NCBI RefSeq assembly: GCF_023652955.1
Contig: NZ_JAKLOY010000003.1
Coordinates: 124,001-188,000 of the forward strand
Direction: 5' to 3'
Source of the DNA: Geomonas sp. Red32
Lineage (GTDB): Bacteria > Desulfobacterota > Desulfuromonadia > Geobacterales > Geobacteraceae
DNA: 64,000 nucleotides
Shown: one piece after another, positions 55,401 to 64,000 of the stretch
How positions within the stretch are numbered: the first letter of the stretch is position 1
Layout of the letters: each line of letters begins with the position of its first letter
Program-made: the position numbers and the translations under genes
The notes under the pieces: generated by a model
The model's database searches: none
What the model was told of the DNA's origin: nothing
What the model saw: the letters and a program-made list of their open reading frames with translations, nothing else

Positions 55401-55618
55401 CGCTCGGGATGGGGGGGGGGGGAGAGTTGAGGCGCCCGCTCGGTATCTCCATCGTCGGGGGGCTCATCTTCAGCCAGGCGCTCACCCTCTACACGACGCC
55501 GGTGGTCTACCTCTACATGGACCGGCTGAGGATCTGGATCGACCGCAAGCGGGGGAAAAGCGCCTTGAGAAAACAGTACGAAGAGAGCCGGGCGCAGGTC
55601 ACGCCGGACGGGGAATAA
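52484..55618 (+). CDS. mdtC: RND efflux transporter subunit (MdtC-like)
   Basis: 1044 residues, 12 membrane segments. It starts STFISRPVATILLTLG and has [40 protein letters not shown] in the proton relay helix, and [20 protein letters not shown] later. It is closest in style to MdtC and shares many blocks with MdtB in this operon. Upstream context is a repeat arm, and the ribosome site is weak (AATGGAACT), so the cassette may have changed its expression. It is followed by an outer-membrane factor one base after the stop. Confidence 0.92.
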   Translation: MNISSTFISRPVATILLTLGLVMAGIISFHLLPVSPLPQVDFPTISVQAGLPGADPETMATSVAAPLERQFGRIAGVTEMTSTSNRGSTSITLQFDLNRDINGAARDVQGAINAARGFLPANLPNNPTYRKVNPSDAPILIMALTSDTIPKPKLYDAASSILQQKLSQVKGVGQVFVGGSSLPAVRVELNPLQLNRYGISLENVRGAISATNVNKPKGSLSSKDRTWEVGANDQLRTSQDYLPLVVSYRNGAAVRLADVANVQDSIEDIRTTGLVNGKPCVMVILFRQPGANIIETVDNVRALIPQLKASLPGAIDLSVVVDRTPPIRGSLHDVGVSLIVSGILVIAVVFWFLRNVRATVIPAVAVAVSIIGTFLIMYLCGYSLDNLSLMALTIATGFVVDDAIVVLENVTRYREMGQSPMQAALTGSREIAFTVLSMSVSLVAVFIPILLMGGMVGRLFREFAVTLSAAIMVSLLVSLTLTPMMCARFLKPEVPRQHGIVFRSSEAMFEWMHGTYRRTLRWALKHHRITLAVMLTTLVVNGFLFYLVPKGFFPEQDTGRLAGSIQAAQDISFQAMSEKLKQVVAIVKTDPDVDHVVGFTGGGGGATTNTARMFISLKPFDKRKSTAQQVIKRLRPKLASIPGAPAFLQPVQDLRVGGRISNALYQYTLQGNNPADLNTAAQKLVRKFRTVPQLADVSSDLQDRGREATLVIDRPSAARLGITPQVIDSTLYDAFGQRQVAISYTLLNQYHVVMEVDPAFWQRPETLRDIWVPSANGTLVPLASFTHFEPSASALAVNHQGQFPSITLSFNLAPGVALGDAVKAIDQAQREAGIPAGVRGSFSGTAQAFQASLANEPLLILAALMTVYIVLGILYESYMHPFTILSTLPSAGVGAALALMLFNTDLSLIAMIGVILLIGIVKKNGIMMVDFAITAERTGGKGPEEAIYEACMLRFRPIMMTTMAALFGAVPLALGMGGGGELRRPLGISIVGGLIFSQALTLYTTPVVYLYMDRLRIWIDRKRGKSALRKQYEESRAQVTPDGE

Positions 55619-55619
55619 C

Positions 55620-57056
55620 ATGAGGATCGCTATCATGACGACATACAGCACCAGGTACCTGGTAACAGCAGTGGCTCTGGCCTCCTTTCTTTCCGCCTGC
55701 ACGGTCGGCCCCAATTACGTAAAGCCGGAGCCGTTGCCGAACGAGCCGATGCCCACCGCCTTCAAGGAAGCGGCCGGATGGAAGGTCGCCACCCCCAAAG
55801 ACGACGCCATCCCCCAGAAGTGGTGGGAGGCCTTCAACGACCCGGCGCTGGCCGCCCTCGAGGAGCAGGTCTCGGTCTCCAACCAGAACCTCAAGGCGGC
55901 CGAGGCCCAGGTGCGCCAGGCCAGGGCGCTGGTCCGGGAGGCGAAGGCCGGCTACTTCCCGACCGTCACCGCCGGACCGTCGATCACCACGGGCTCCAAG
56001 AGCAGCACCACCGGAACGAGCAAGGTCGTCACCGACTACTCGCTTCCCGCCGATCTGGCCTGGGAGGCCGACGTCTGGGGGCGGATCCGCCGCACGGTCG
56101 AAGCGAGCAGTGCCAACGCCCAGGCCACCGCGGCCGACCTGGCCGCCGCCCGCCTGAGTGCCCAGGCGCTGTTGGCTGAGGACTACTTCCTCCTCCGCAG
56201 CCAGGATGTCCAGAAGCAGTTGCTCGATGACACGGTGGCGAGCTACCAGCGGGCCCTCCAGCTGACCAAGAACCGTTACGCGAGCGGAGTGGCGGCGAAA
56301 TCCGACGTGTTGCAGGCGGAAACCCAGCTGAAGACCACCCAGGCTGCGGCCATCGACCTGGCGGTGCAGCGGGCGCAACTCGAGCATGCCATCGCCCTCT
56401 TAATCGGCAAACCCGCCTCCGTCTTCTCGCTCCCGGTGGCCCCGATGGTGAGCCTGTTCCCGGACATCCCGCTGGGGCTTCCCTCCCGGCTTTTGGAAAG
56501 GAGGCCGGACATCGCCGGTGCCGAGCGGAGGATGGCCTCCGCCAATGCCCAGATCGGTATGGCCCAGGCCGCCTATTATCCTGACCTCCGCTTCTCCGCC
56601 TCGGCAGGCTTCGAGGCCCTGTCGCTGGCCAGCTGGTTCAACTGGCCGAGCCGTTTCTGGGCGGTGGGGGGAGCACTCACCGAGACCCTCTTCGACGGTG
56701 GGCTCAGAAAGGCCCAGACCGAAGCCGCCCGGGCAGCCTACGACGCCATGGTGGCCAACTACCGCCAGACGGTGCTGACCGGTTTCCAGGAGGTGGAGGA
56801 CAACCTGGCCGCCCTGAGGATCCTGGCTGCTGAGGCCCAGGCCCAGGACGAGGCGGTGAAGGCCTCGCTGGAGACACTGGCCGTAGTTAACAACCAGTAC
56901 CAGGCCGGGATCGTGAGCTACCTGAACGTCGTGGCGGCCCAGACCACGGCGCTCACCAACCAGCGGACCGCGGCGGAGATCCAGGCCCGCCGCCTGAACG
57001 CCACCGTCCTCCTGATCAAGGCGCTGGGAGGGGGCTGGGACGTCTCCTCGCTGTGA
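55620..57056 (+). CDS. Outer-membrane efflux factor (NodT/OprM type lipoprotein)
   Basis: 478 residues. The lipobox is in LASFLSACTVGPNYVKPE, so it is lipid-anchored. The two OEP repeats are visible: NQNLKAAEAQVRQARALVRE, then LEHAIALLIGKPASVFSLP, then PSRLLERRPDIAGAERRMAS and GLRKAQTEAARAAYDAMVAN. It forms the trimeric exit channel of the RND pump. Having its own outer-membrane factor means the pump does not depend on a distant TolC. It ends the efflux operon. An ATG at 55635 is a possible alternative start, but GGGGAA suits 55620. Confidence 0.93.
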   Translation: MRIAIMTTYSTRYLVTAVALASFLSACTVGPNYVKPEPLPNEPMPTAFKEAAGWKVATPKDDAIPQKWWEAFNDPALAALEEQVSVSNQNLKAAEAQVRQARALVREAKAGYFPTVTAGPSITTGSKSSTTGTSKVVTDYSLPADLAWEADVWGRIRRTVEASSANAQATAADLAAARLSAQALLAEDYFLLRSQDVQKQLLDDTVASYQRALQLTKNRYASGVAAKSDVLQAETQLKTTQAAAIDLAVQRAQLEHAIALLIGKPASVFSLPVAPMVSLFPDIPLGLPSRLLERRPDIAGAERRMASANAQIGMAQAAYYPDLRFSASAGFEALSLASWFNWPSRFWAVGGALTETLFDGGLRKAQTEAARAAYDAMVANYRQTVLTGFQEVEDNLAALRILAAEAQAQDEAVKASLETLAVVNNQYQAGIVSYLNVVAAQTTALTNQRTAAEIQARRLNATVLLIKALGGGWDVSSL

Positions 57057-57069
57057 GATTAAGAGTTAC

Positions 57070-57098
57070 TTGTCATCATCCACATAATGGGGTAGTAT
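57070..57098 (+). promoter_or_regulatory. Promoter at the start of the lipoprotein gene
   Basis: TTGTCA (57070-57075), a 17-base spacer and TAGTAT (57093-57098). Transcription would begin near 57105, almost at the ATG at 57107, which would give an essentially leaderless message. Confidence 0.45.
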
Positions 57099-57106
57099 CC
57101 GTCGTC

Positions 57107-57823
57107 ATGCCACGCCGCGCCCTCCGACATAATCTGGTCCTGAGCATACTCGTGCTTGCCCTCCTGGCGATGCTTCCCGGCTGCGGTGCCGACTGGTTCC
57201 CTGCCTACCACCGCCAGCCCACGACGCCGGATAACTTCTCCTTCGCGGAAAAGGACAACATCGCCCCGGGTACCACCGCCGTTTCCGATGCCATCACGGT
57301 CTCGGGTCTTACGGCGACCTCGAGCCCCGTCTCGATCAGCGGGCCGGCCCCCGACAGCATGTACATCGTCAACGGCGGCACCCCCACCAGTACGGCCGGC
57401 ACGGTCAGCAACGGGGATACCGTTCAGGTCGCCCACACCGCGGCCAGCATCGCCGGAGGATATGCCCAGTCCACGCTGACCATCGGGAACGTCTCCGCCA
57501 CCTTCACCAGCAGGGTCCAGCTGGTTGCCCTTTCCGCTTTCACCACCCGGCTCGCCGTCGGCACGCAGTTTCAGACCCGCACAACCGTTTCGAGCATCGA
57601 CACCGCCACCGGTCACACCATTTCCATTGACGACTCGAACAAAACCGCCACCTTCGCCATTGCCGATGCCAACCTCAATCCTATCCAGCTCGTCGGGCAG
57701 GGGGGATCGCTTGTGGTGACCAACCTCAACAACCAGGTCATCCTGGTCCGCAAGGATGCCAGCAGCACAACCACCCTCACCATCGACGGCCTTCTCTTCC
57801 CAGTCACCCTCCCGGCCCAATAA
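57107..57823 (+). CDS. Putative lipoprotein of unknown function
   Basis: 238 residues from ATG at 57107. The signal (HNLVLSILVLALLAMLPGC) ends in a lipobox with Cys24. The rest is beta-rich and Thr/Ser/Ala-rich (TAVSDAITVSGLTATSSPVS, STAGTVSNGDTVQVAHTAAS), recalling bacterial Ig-like surface modules, then a C-terminal sheet with LVVTNLNNQVILVRKDASST. An upstream in-frame start at 57053 would overlap the efflux gene and lacks a signal. No ribosome site precedes 57107. Family unknown. Confidence 0.72.
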   Translation: MPRRALRHNLVLSILVLALLAMLPGCGADWFPAYHRQPTTPDNFSFAEKDNIAPGTTAVSDAITVSGLTATSSPVSISGPAPDSMYIVNGGTPTSTAGTVSNGDTVQVAHTAASIAGGYAQSTLTIGNVSATFTSRVQLVALSAFTTRLAVGTQFQTRTTVSSIDTATGHTISIDDSNKTATFAIADANLNPIQLVGQGGSLVVTNLNNQVILVRKDASSTTTLTIDGLLFPVTLPAQ

Positions 57824-57838
57824 CCCCCGGAACCGCCC

Positions 57839-57968
57839 GGCCATTAAACCGGGATCCTCCCCGGCCCATTAAACCGGAATCCTCCCGTTCGCTGCTAACA
57901 ATCTGGCCGCCCACGGTACCCTCGCCCCTTCAGGGGAGAGGGTGGCCTAAGGCCGGGTGAGGGAGGTT
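57839..57968. repeat. Short tandem repeat and a copy of the TACCCTCGCCC repeat
   Basis: Bases 57839-57862 and 57863-57887 are two near-identical units containing CATTAAACCGG and ATCCTCCC. Bases 57917-57968 are a copy of the 52-base repeat also found at 44189-44240. No gene is seen in this gap. Confidence 0.75.
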
Positions 57969-58040
57969 TTATCCCTGCCTGCCCGTGCCTACCCTGCCCC
58001 TCTCCTCCAATGCTCCCCCTTGCCAGCCTCATTGCCTCGT

Positions 58041-58068
58041 TTGACTTCCCCGGTCCCTGTGTTATCTA
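58041..58068 (+). promoter_or_regulatory. Candidate promoter
   Basis: TTGACT (58041-58046), a 16-base spacer and TATCTA (58063-58068), followed by AT-rich sequence and then GGAGGTGGG before the next ATG. Confidence 0.45.
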
Positions 58069-58103
58069 ATATTAGTCGATCTTAATAAATGGAGGTGGGC
58101 CGT

Positions 58104-58559
58104 ATGACCAAGCTCAAGCTGATGGCGTTTGGATGCCTGTCGGTTGTGTCGCTCCTCCTTCCGGCCGTCGCGCTGGCGGACGACCAGCCGGCCGAGTCGG
58201 TTCCCCTGGAGAAGGCCCAGGAGATGAAGGAGATGCCGGTTTTGACCGGCGATCAGTGGCAGACCTTTTCCCAGGAGAGCAAGCTCGCCTTTGTCTGGGG
58301 AATCGGTCACGTGGTGACGGTGGAACAGCACGTGGTGGAGCGCCATCCCGAGCTCAAAAGGGAAGACTTCACCGAGAAGCTGTCCGAGGGGCTCAAGGGG
58401 ATCCCGATGGTGGCCATCGTCCAGCAGATCGACGACTTCTACCGGTACAACCCGGAAGACGCCGACCTGCCGGTCATGAGGGTGATCTGGCGGCAGATCG
58501 TGAAACCGAAGCTCACCACCGGTATCGCGGGGCGTCCGCTGCAGGACAACGAGCATTAG
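58104..58559 (+). CDS. Small secreted protein of unknown function
   Basis: 151 residues, ATG at 58104 (GGAGGTGGG upstream); an ATG at 58089 lacks a ribosome site. Signal peptide about residues 5-25 (LMAFGCLSVVSLLLPAVALA). The mature part is helical: WQTFSQESKLAFVWGIGHVV, then EQHVVERHPELKREDFTEKL, then DDFYRYNPEDADLPVMRVIW. The W..F..G..H pattern distantly recalls Rap1a/Tai-type proteins, but this is weak. It lies 31 bases before the glycine-zipper gene, and the two are probably on one transcript. Confidence 0.75.
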   Translation: MTKLKLMAFGCLSVVSLLLPAVALADDQPAESVPLEKAQEMKEMPVLTGDQWQTFSQESKLAFVWGIGHVVTVEQHVVERHPELKREDFTEKLSEGLKGIPMVAIVQQIDDFYRYNPEDADLPVMRVIWRQIVKPKLTTGIAGRPLQDNEH

Positions 58560-58590
58560 GAACCGGTGCGACCGGTCAAGGAGGATGTCC

Positions 58591-58851
58591 ATGAGGTCGA
58601 TCGCTATCGTCATCGTCATGTTGCTGGGAGTCACGCTCTCCGGCTGTGTCGGGATGAGCCCCCGCCAGCAGGGGGTCCTCAGTGGTGGAGCCATCGGTGC
58701 GGGCGGCGGCGCGCTGCTGGGCGGCATCTCCGGGGGAAGCCCCGCGGTTGGGGCGGTCCTGGGTGGTGCCGCCGGAGCCCTTACCGGGTACATACTCGGC
58801 GACCCCGGCCGGGGGCGCGGGTACGAACGCCACCATCGGAAGGGGTACTAG
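58591..58851 (+). CDS. Glycine-zipper lipoprotein
   Basis: 86 residues, ATG at 58591 with AAGGAGG eight bases upstream (ATG at 58585 is too close to it). Lipobox in LLGVTLSGCVGM. A glycine-zipper helix pair follows (GGAIGAGGGALLGGISGGSP, AVGAVLGGAAGALTGYILG), and the end is basic (RHHRKGY). Such proteins insert in or span the envelope, as in OmpA-like or YMGG families. The role is probably structural or stress-related. Confidence 0.82.
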   Translation: MRSIAIVIVMLLGVTLSGCVGMSPRQQGVLSGGAIGAGGGALLGGISGGSPAVGAVLGGAAGALTGYILGDPGRGRGYERHHRKGY

Positions 58852-58958
58852 ATTCATGGTAGAGAGGGTATTATGAAGGGGACAATGTATGAAGAGGAGG
58901 GAAACGGAAGCAGTTGAACACGTAGCGTGGCGGAGCAAAGCTAAAAGGAGGTTTGATC

Positions 58959-59651
58959 ATGAAGATTGCGAGAGTCCTCTGTCTGGCCGTGGCTACTCTG
59001 CTGTTCACCTCTGTGTACGCCACCGCAGCCTTTACCAGAAACGAGGTCAAAGATGTACGGGACTCGGCTGAAGTCCTGCAGGAGATCATGCGCATACCGG
59101 AAAAAGGGATCCCCCCGGCACTGTTGAGGGACGCCAAGGCGGTGGTGATCATTCCCGACACCATCAAGGGGGCCTTCATCGTCGGTGGGCGTCATGGCAC
59201 CGGCGTGGCGCTGGTACGCCAGGAGAATGGGAAATGGAGCGACCCGCTGTTCGTGAGCATTTCCGGCGCGAGCTTCGGCTGGCAGATCGGCGGCAAGGCT
59301 ACCGACTTGGTGCTGGTATTCAAATCGATGAAAGGGGTGGAAGGGCTTCTCAAGGGTAAGTTCACCTTGGGTGCCGACGCCTCGATCGCGGCGGGACCGG
59401 TGGGGCGTTCCGCCGAGGCGGCCACCGACGTGATGCTGAAATCGGAGATCCTCTCCTACTCGCGTAGCCGCGGTTTCTTCGGCGGGGTTTCGCTGGAAGG
59501 TGCCGCCTTGCTGGTGAGCCAGGATGCCAACGAGAAGTATTACGGGAAGCTGGTGAGCTCCCGCGATATCCTCGACGGTATGGGAGGTAAGAAACGCCCC
59601 GAGACCCGGCGGCTGCAGGATCTTCTCTACCGCTACTCCGAGATGAGATAA
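58959..59651 (+). CDS. SYLF-domain (Ysc84-like) secreted protein
   Basis: 230 residues, ATG at 58959 with AAAGGAGGT upstream. Signal peptide about residues 4-23 (ARVLCLAVATLLFTSVYATA). The rest is one SYLF/Ysc84 domain: GIPPALLRDAKAVVIIPDTI, GGRHGTGVALVRQENGKWSD, PLFVSISGASFGWQIGGKAT and GVSLEGAALLVSQDANEKYY. In eukaryotes the domain binds phosphoinositides; in bacteria it is found in secreted proteins of unknown target. A terminator follows. Confidence 0.9.
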   Translation: MKIARVLCLAVATLLFTSVYATAAFTRNEVKDVRDSAEVLQEIMRIPEKGIPPALLRDAKAVVIIPDTIKGAFIVGGRHGTGVALVRQENGKWSDPLFVSISGASFGWQIGGKATDLVLVFKSMKGVEGLLKGKFTLGADASIAAGPVGRSAEAATDVMLKSEILSYSRSRGFFGGVSLEGAALLVSQDANEKYYGKLVSSRDILDGMGGKKRPETRRLQDLLYRYSEMR

Positions 59652-59683
59652 GGCTGGCCTGACATCGGGCCTGTTCCGACACG

Positions 59684-59716
59684 TGCCCAGGTTACGGCCT
59701 GGGCATGTTTCTTTTC
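59684..59716 (+). terminator. Intrinsic terminator after the SYLF gene
   Basis: TGCCCAGG and CCTGGGCA form an 8-bp perfect stem with a six-base loop, followed by TGTTTCTTTT. Confidence 0.85.
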
Positions 59717-59787
59717 CAAAATATCCCTTGCCTGGCAATGCCTGCATGTGCTAGAGGAGTTGGCATCTCTCAGGGATCGGTTCTGCA

Positions 59788-60552
59788 ATGACGCAATCAA
59801 CCCAATCATCCATCCCGCCTAGACGGCACCTTAATCCGTTGATCTCTCTTTCGGCGGCAGCCGTGATCTTCGTTTCGGCGGCGACTTTCGCCACTGCCCA
59901 GACCGGCGGCAAGGACGCCGTGCGCCAGGGGGGGGCCGGACGCCCTGTCAACGCATCCCTGCGCCTGAACCCGATAGTCGCCGAGTTCGACTTGCTCGCC
60001 GAGGGGGCCGACGAGATCTTCCAGCTTGCCCTGAACGGGAAGATGGAGAGGGTCCCCAAGAAGTTTGAGGCGCTCAAAAAGAGCACCTCCTCCTTCCCGT
60101 CCGTGACCGACGACTCCGGCACCCTCCTCCTTCCCCGGCTCAACCGGACCATGGCGGATCTCGAACTGGCGGTGAACGCCAAAGACCGCCTCGACACCAT
60201 GCGTTACGCCAACCGCCTCACCCTGATCGCCGCCACCGTCCAGGTACCCTACAAGCCGCCGACCCCGACGGAGGTGCTGGTCCTCGACTACAACGCCCGG
60301 GAGCTGGAGATCTGGTCCGAGCTAAGGCGTTCCGAGAAGCTCTCCAACATCGTCATCCGGATGCACCTTGCCTGGCAGACCCTGATGCCCAAGCTGCTGG
60401 ACCACAATGCCAGCCGCGAGCTCAAGCGTTTCTCCGAGTTGATGGGGCGCCTGGAGGTTGCCAAGGTTCCCGAGGAGTACGCGAAGGTTTCCCGCCAGAT
60501 TCTCGTCGAGCTGGCCGCCATCAGGCAGGTTTTCACCAGGCCAGCCAAGTAG
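59788..60552 (+). CDS. Secreted helical protein of unknown function
   Basis: 254 residues. Signal peptide about residues 16-38 (NPLISLSAAAVIFVSAATFA). The mature part is mostly helical and charged: VAEFDLLAEGADEIFQLALN, MADLELAVNAKDRLDTMRYA, ARELEIWSELRRSEKLSNIV, ELKRFSELMGRLEVAKVPEE. No known domain is recognised. It has no membrane segment besides the signal, so it is periplasmic. The ribosome site is weak. It lies 132 bases before the YfiR-like gene and may or may not belong to that unit. Confidence 0.75.
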   Translation: MTQSTQSSIPPRRHLNPLISLSAAAVIFVSAATFATAQTGGKDAVRQGGAGRPVNASLRLNPIVAEFDLLAEGADEIFQLALNGKMERVPKKFEALKKSTSSFPSVTDDSGTLLLPRLNRTMADLELAVNAKDRLDTMRYANRLTLIAATVQVPYKPPTPTEVLVLDYNARELEIWSELRRSEKLSNIVIRMHLAWQTLMPKLLDHNASRELKRFSELMGRLEVAKVPEEYAKVSRQILVELAAIRQVFTRPAK

Positions 60553-60684
60553 TTCCCTCCGCCACGTTTCCCGATTTCCTGCTTCCTCTAAAGTCTTAAG
60601 TAATCCCTCCGCCTGCCGACAAGCTAATGAGGCCGTGTCCGCTCCCTCCGGGGGCCGCAAACGGTCATCCTTGAAGGAAGGTAC

Positions 60685-61320
60685 ATGATCCTCCGTAGCC
60701 CTCTGCACCCCCATCGACCCCTGGCAGCTCCCGATGACTGCTCACGTTCTGCTGCGCGCCGTCGCCCGTCCAGGGAAGGGGGGAGGCCGTGGCGCCTCCT
60801 GCTTCTGGTCTGCCTGCTGGGATCTTCCATCTGGCTGGCCTCGCCCTCCGCGGCCCGGTCAGGGGCCGGCGAATACCAGCTCAAGGCGGCCTTCCTCTAC
60901 AACTTCCTTAAATTCGTCGATCGCCCCGCCGAGGCAGTCACCTCCCCCACCACCATCTGCATCGGGATCCTCGGAAGGGACCCCTTCGAGGATGCCCTGG
61001 ATTCCCTGAAAGGAAAGCTCGCCAAGGGGAGGCGGGTGGTGGTGCTCCGCGTGCGGAGCGTGGAGGAGGCGAGATCGTGCGACCTCCTCTTCGTCAGTGC
61101 CTCCGAAAAGGGGCGCCTCTCCCATCTCCTCAAGCAGGCGAATACCCTGCACCTCCTCACCGTCGCTGACCAGCAAGGGTTCTGCGAAGCGGGGGGTATG
61201 ATCAACCTGGTCACCGTCAACAACCGGATCGCTTTCGACGTCAATCTCGCGGCAGCCAACCGCGCACGGCTGAAGATCAGCTCGCAGCTTTTGCGGCTGG
61301 CCCACAGCGTGCTGGAATAG
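60685..61320 (+). CDS. YfiR-family periplasmic protein
   Basis: 211 residues, ATG behind GAAGGAAGG. A long basic N-terminus precedes one hydrophobic segment (about 38-57, LLLLVCLLGSSIWLASPSAA). The mature part matches the YfiR/DUF4154 family: EYQLKAAFLYNFLKFVDRP at the start, ICIGILGRDPFEDALDSL, LLFVSASEKGRLSHLLKQ, and LLTVADQQGFCEAGGMINLV with the family Cys. In Pseudomonas YfiR holds the CHASE8 cyclase YfiN inactive. Here it ends immediately before a CHASE8-type hybrid kinase, so it is inferred to control that kinase. Confidence 0.87.
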   Translation: MILRSPLHPHRPLAAPDDCSRSAARRRPSREGGRPWRLLLLVCLLGSSIWLASPSAARSGAGEYQLKAAFLYNFLKFVDRPAEAVTSPTTICIGILGRDPFEDALDSLKGKLAKGRRVVVLRVRSVEEARSCDLLFVSASEKGRLSHLLKQANTLHLLTVADQQGFCEAGGMINLVTVNNRIAFDVNLAAANRARLKISSQLLRLAHSVLE

Positions 61321-61332
61321 GTGGCCCAGACG

Positions 61333-63927
<2,595 letters not shown>

Positions 63928-64000
63928 AGCTCGACGCCGGTGGCGGAGAGCACTCGCTCTTTGACCAGACGGGCCAGTTGCACCACTTCCGCCGCGGTGG

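Overview
The window is one continuous stretch of GC-rich bacterial chromosome, apparently from the Geobacteraceae (Geobacter / Geomonas / Citrifermentans group). The evidence is a GEMM-I riboswitch with the sequence signature of the Geobacter branch, a pentaheme c-type cytochrome, many two-component proteins, a selenocysteine thioredoxin, and families of short G/C-run intergenic palindromes. The genus is inference. I see no rRNA, tRNA, CRISPR array, classical insertion sequence or prophage.

Layout. 1-3.1 kb: a cut coiled-coil gene behind a GEMM-I riboswitch/terminator, then an ArsR-type regulator fused to DUF2087 and a GIY-YIG-like domain. 3.3-6.5 kb: a TPR protein, then a single-domain response regulator, a globin-coupled membrane sensor with a PsiE-like tail, and a RelE-like protein with a zinc-ribbon insertion. 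6.7-8.3 kb: tldD and a DUF4911 gene. 8.4-20.1 kb: an envelope/signalling cluster made of a secreted DUF11-like protein, a 2035-residue DUF11/SdrD-B/beta-barrel/OmpA protein, a FecR-domain protein, a sensor kinase and a REC-GGDEF response regulator. 20.2-28.9 kb (minus strand): a lipid A aminoarabinose (arn) set, arnB-arnC-arnA(formyltransferase)-arnA(decarboxylase)-arnD, with arnT coupled to a U32 protein upstream. ArnA is split into two proteins. 29.2-41.2 kb: housekeeping genes (LysM protein, dprA, topA, trmFO, maf, yggS, an ABC-F ATPase, an RlmI-like methyltransferase) with small membrane or unknown genes between them.

41.2-47.2 kb: a chemoreceptor, a secreted polysaccharide deacetylase, a thioredoxin-2-like gene whose first active-site Cys codon is TGA followed by a SECIS-like hairpin, an unknown gene, and the pentaheme cytochrome. 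47.5-57.1 kb: an mdtABC-type RND efflux operon with an outer-membrane factor. Between mdtB and mdtC sits a small DUF559 nuclease gene flanked by perfect 33-bp inverted repeats that also occur as single copies elsewhere in the window. 57.1-59.7 kb: a lipoprotein and three small envelope proteins. 59.8-63.9 kb: an unknown periplasmic protein, then a YfiR-like protein coupled to a CHASE8-type hybrid histidine kinase. The tail of murB enters from the right edge on the minus strand.

The strongest leads are the selenocysteine thioredoxin, the riboswitch-controlled coiled-coil gene, the DUF559/inverted-repeat cassette as a possible small mobile element, the ArsR-DUF2087-GIY-YIG fusion, and the globin-PsiE sensor paired with a receiver protein.
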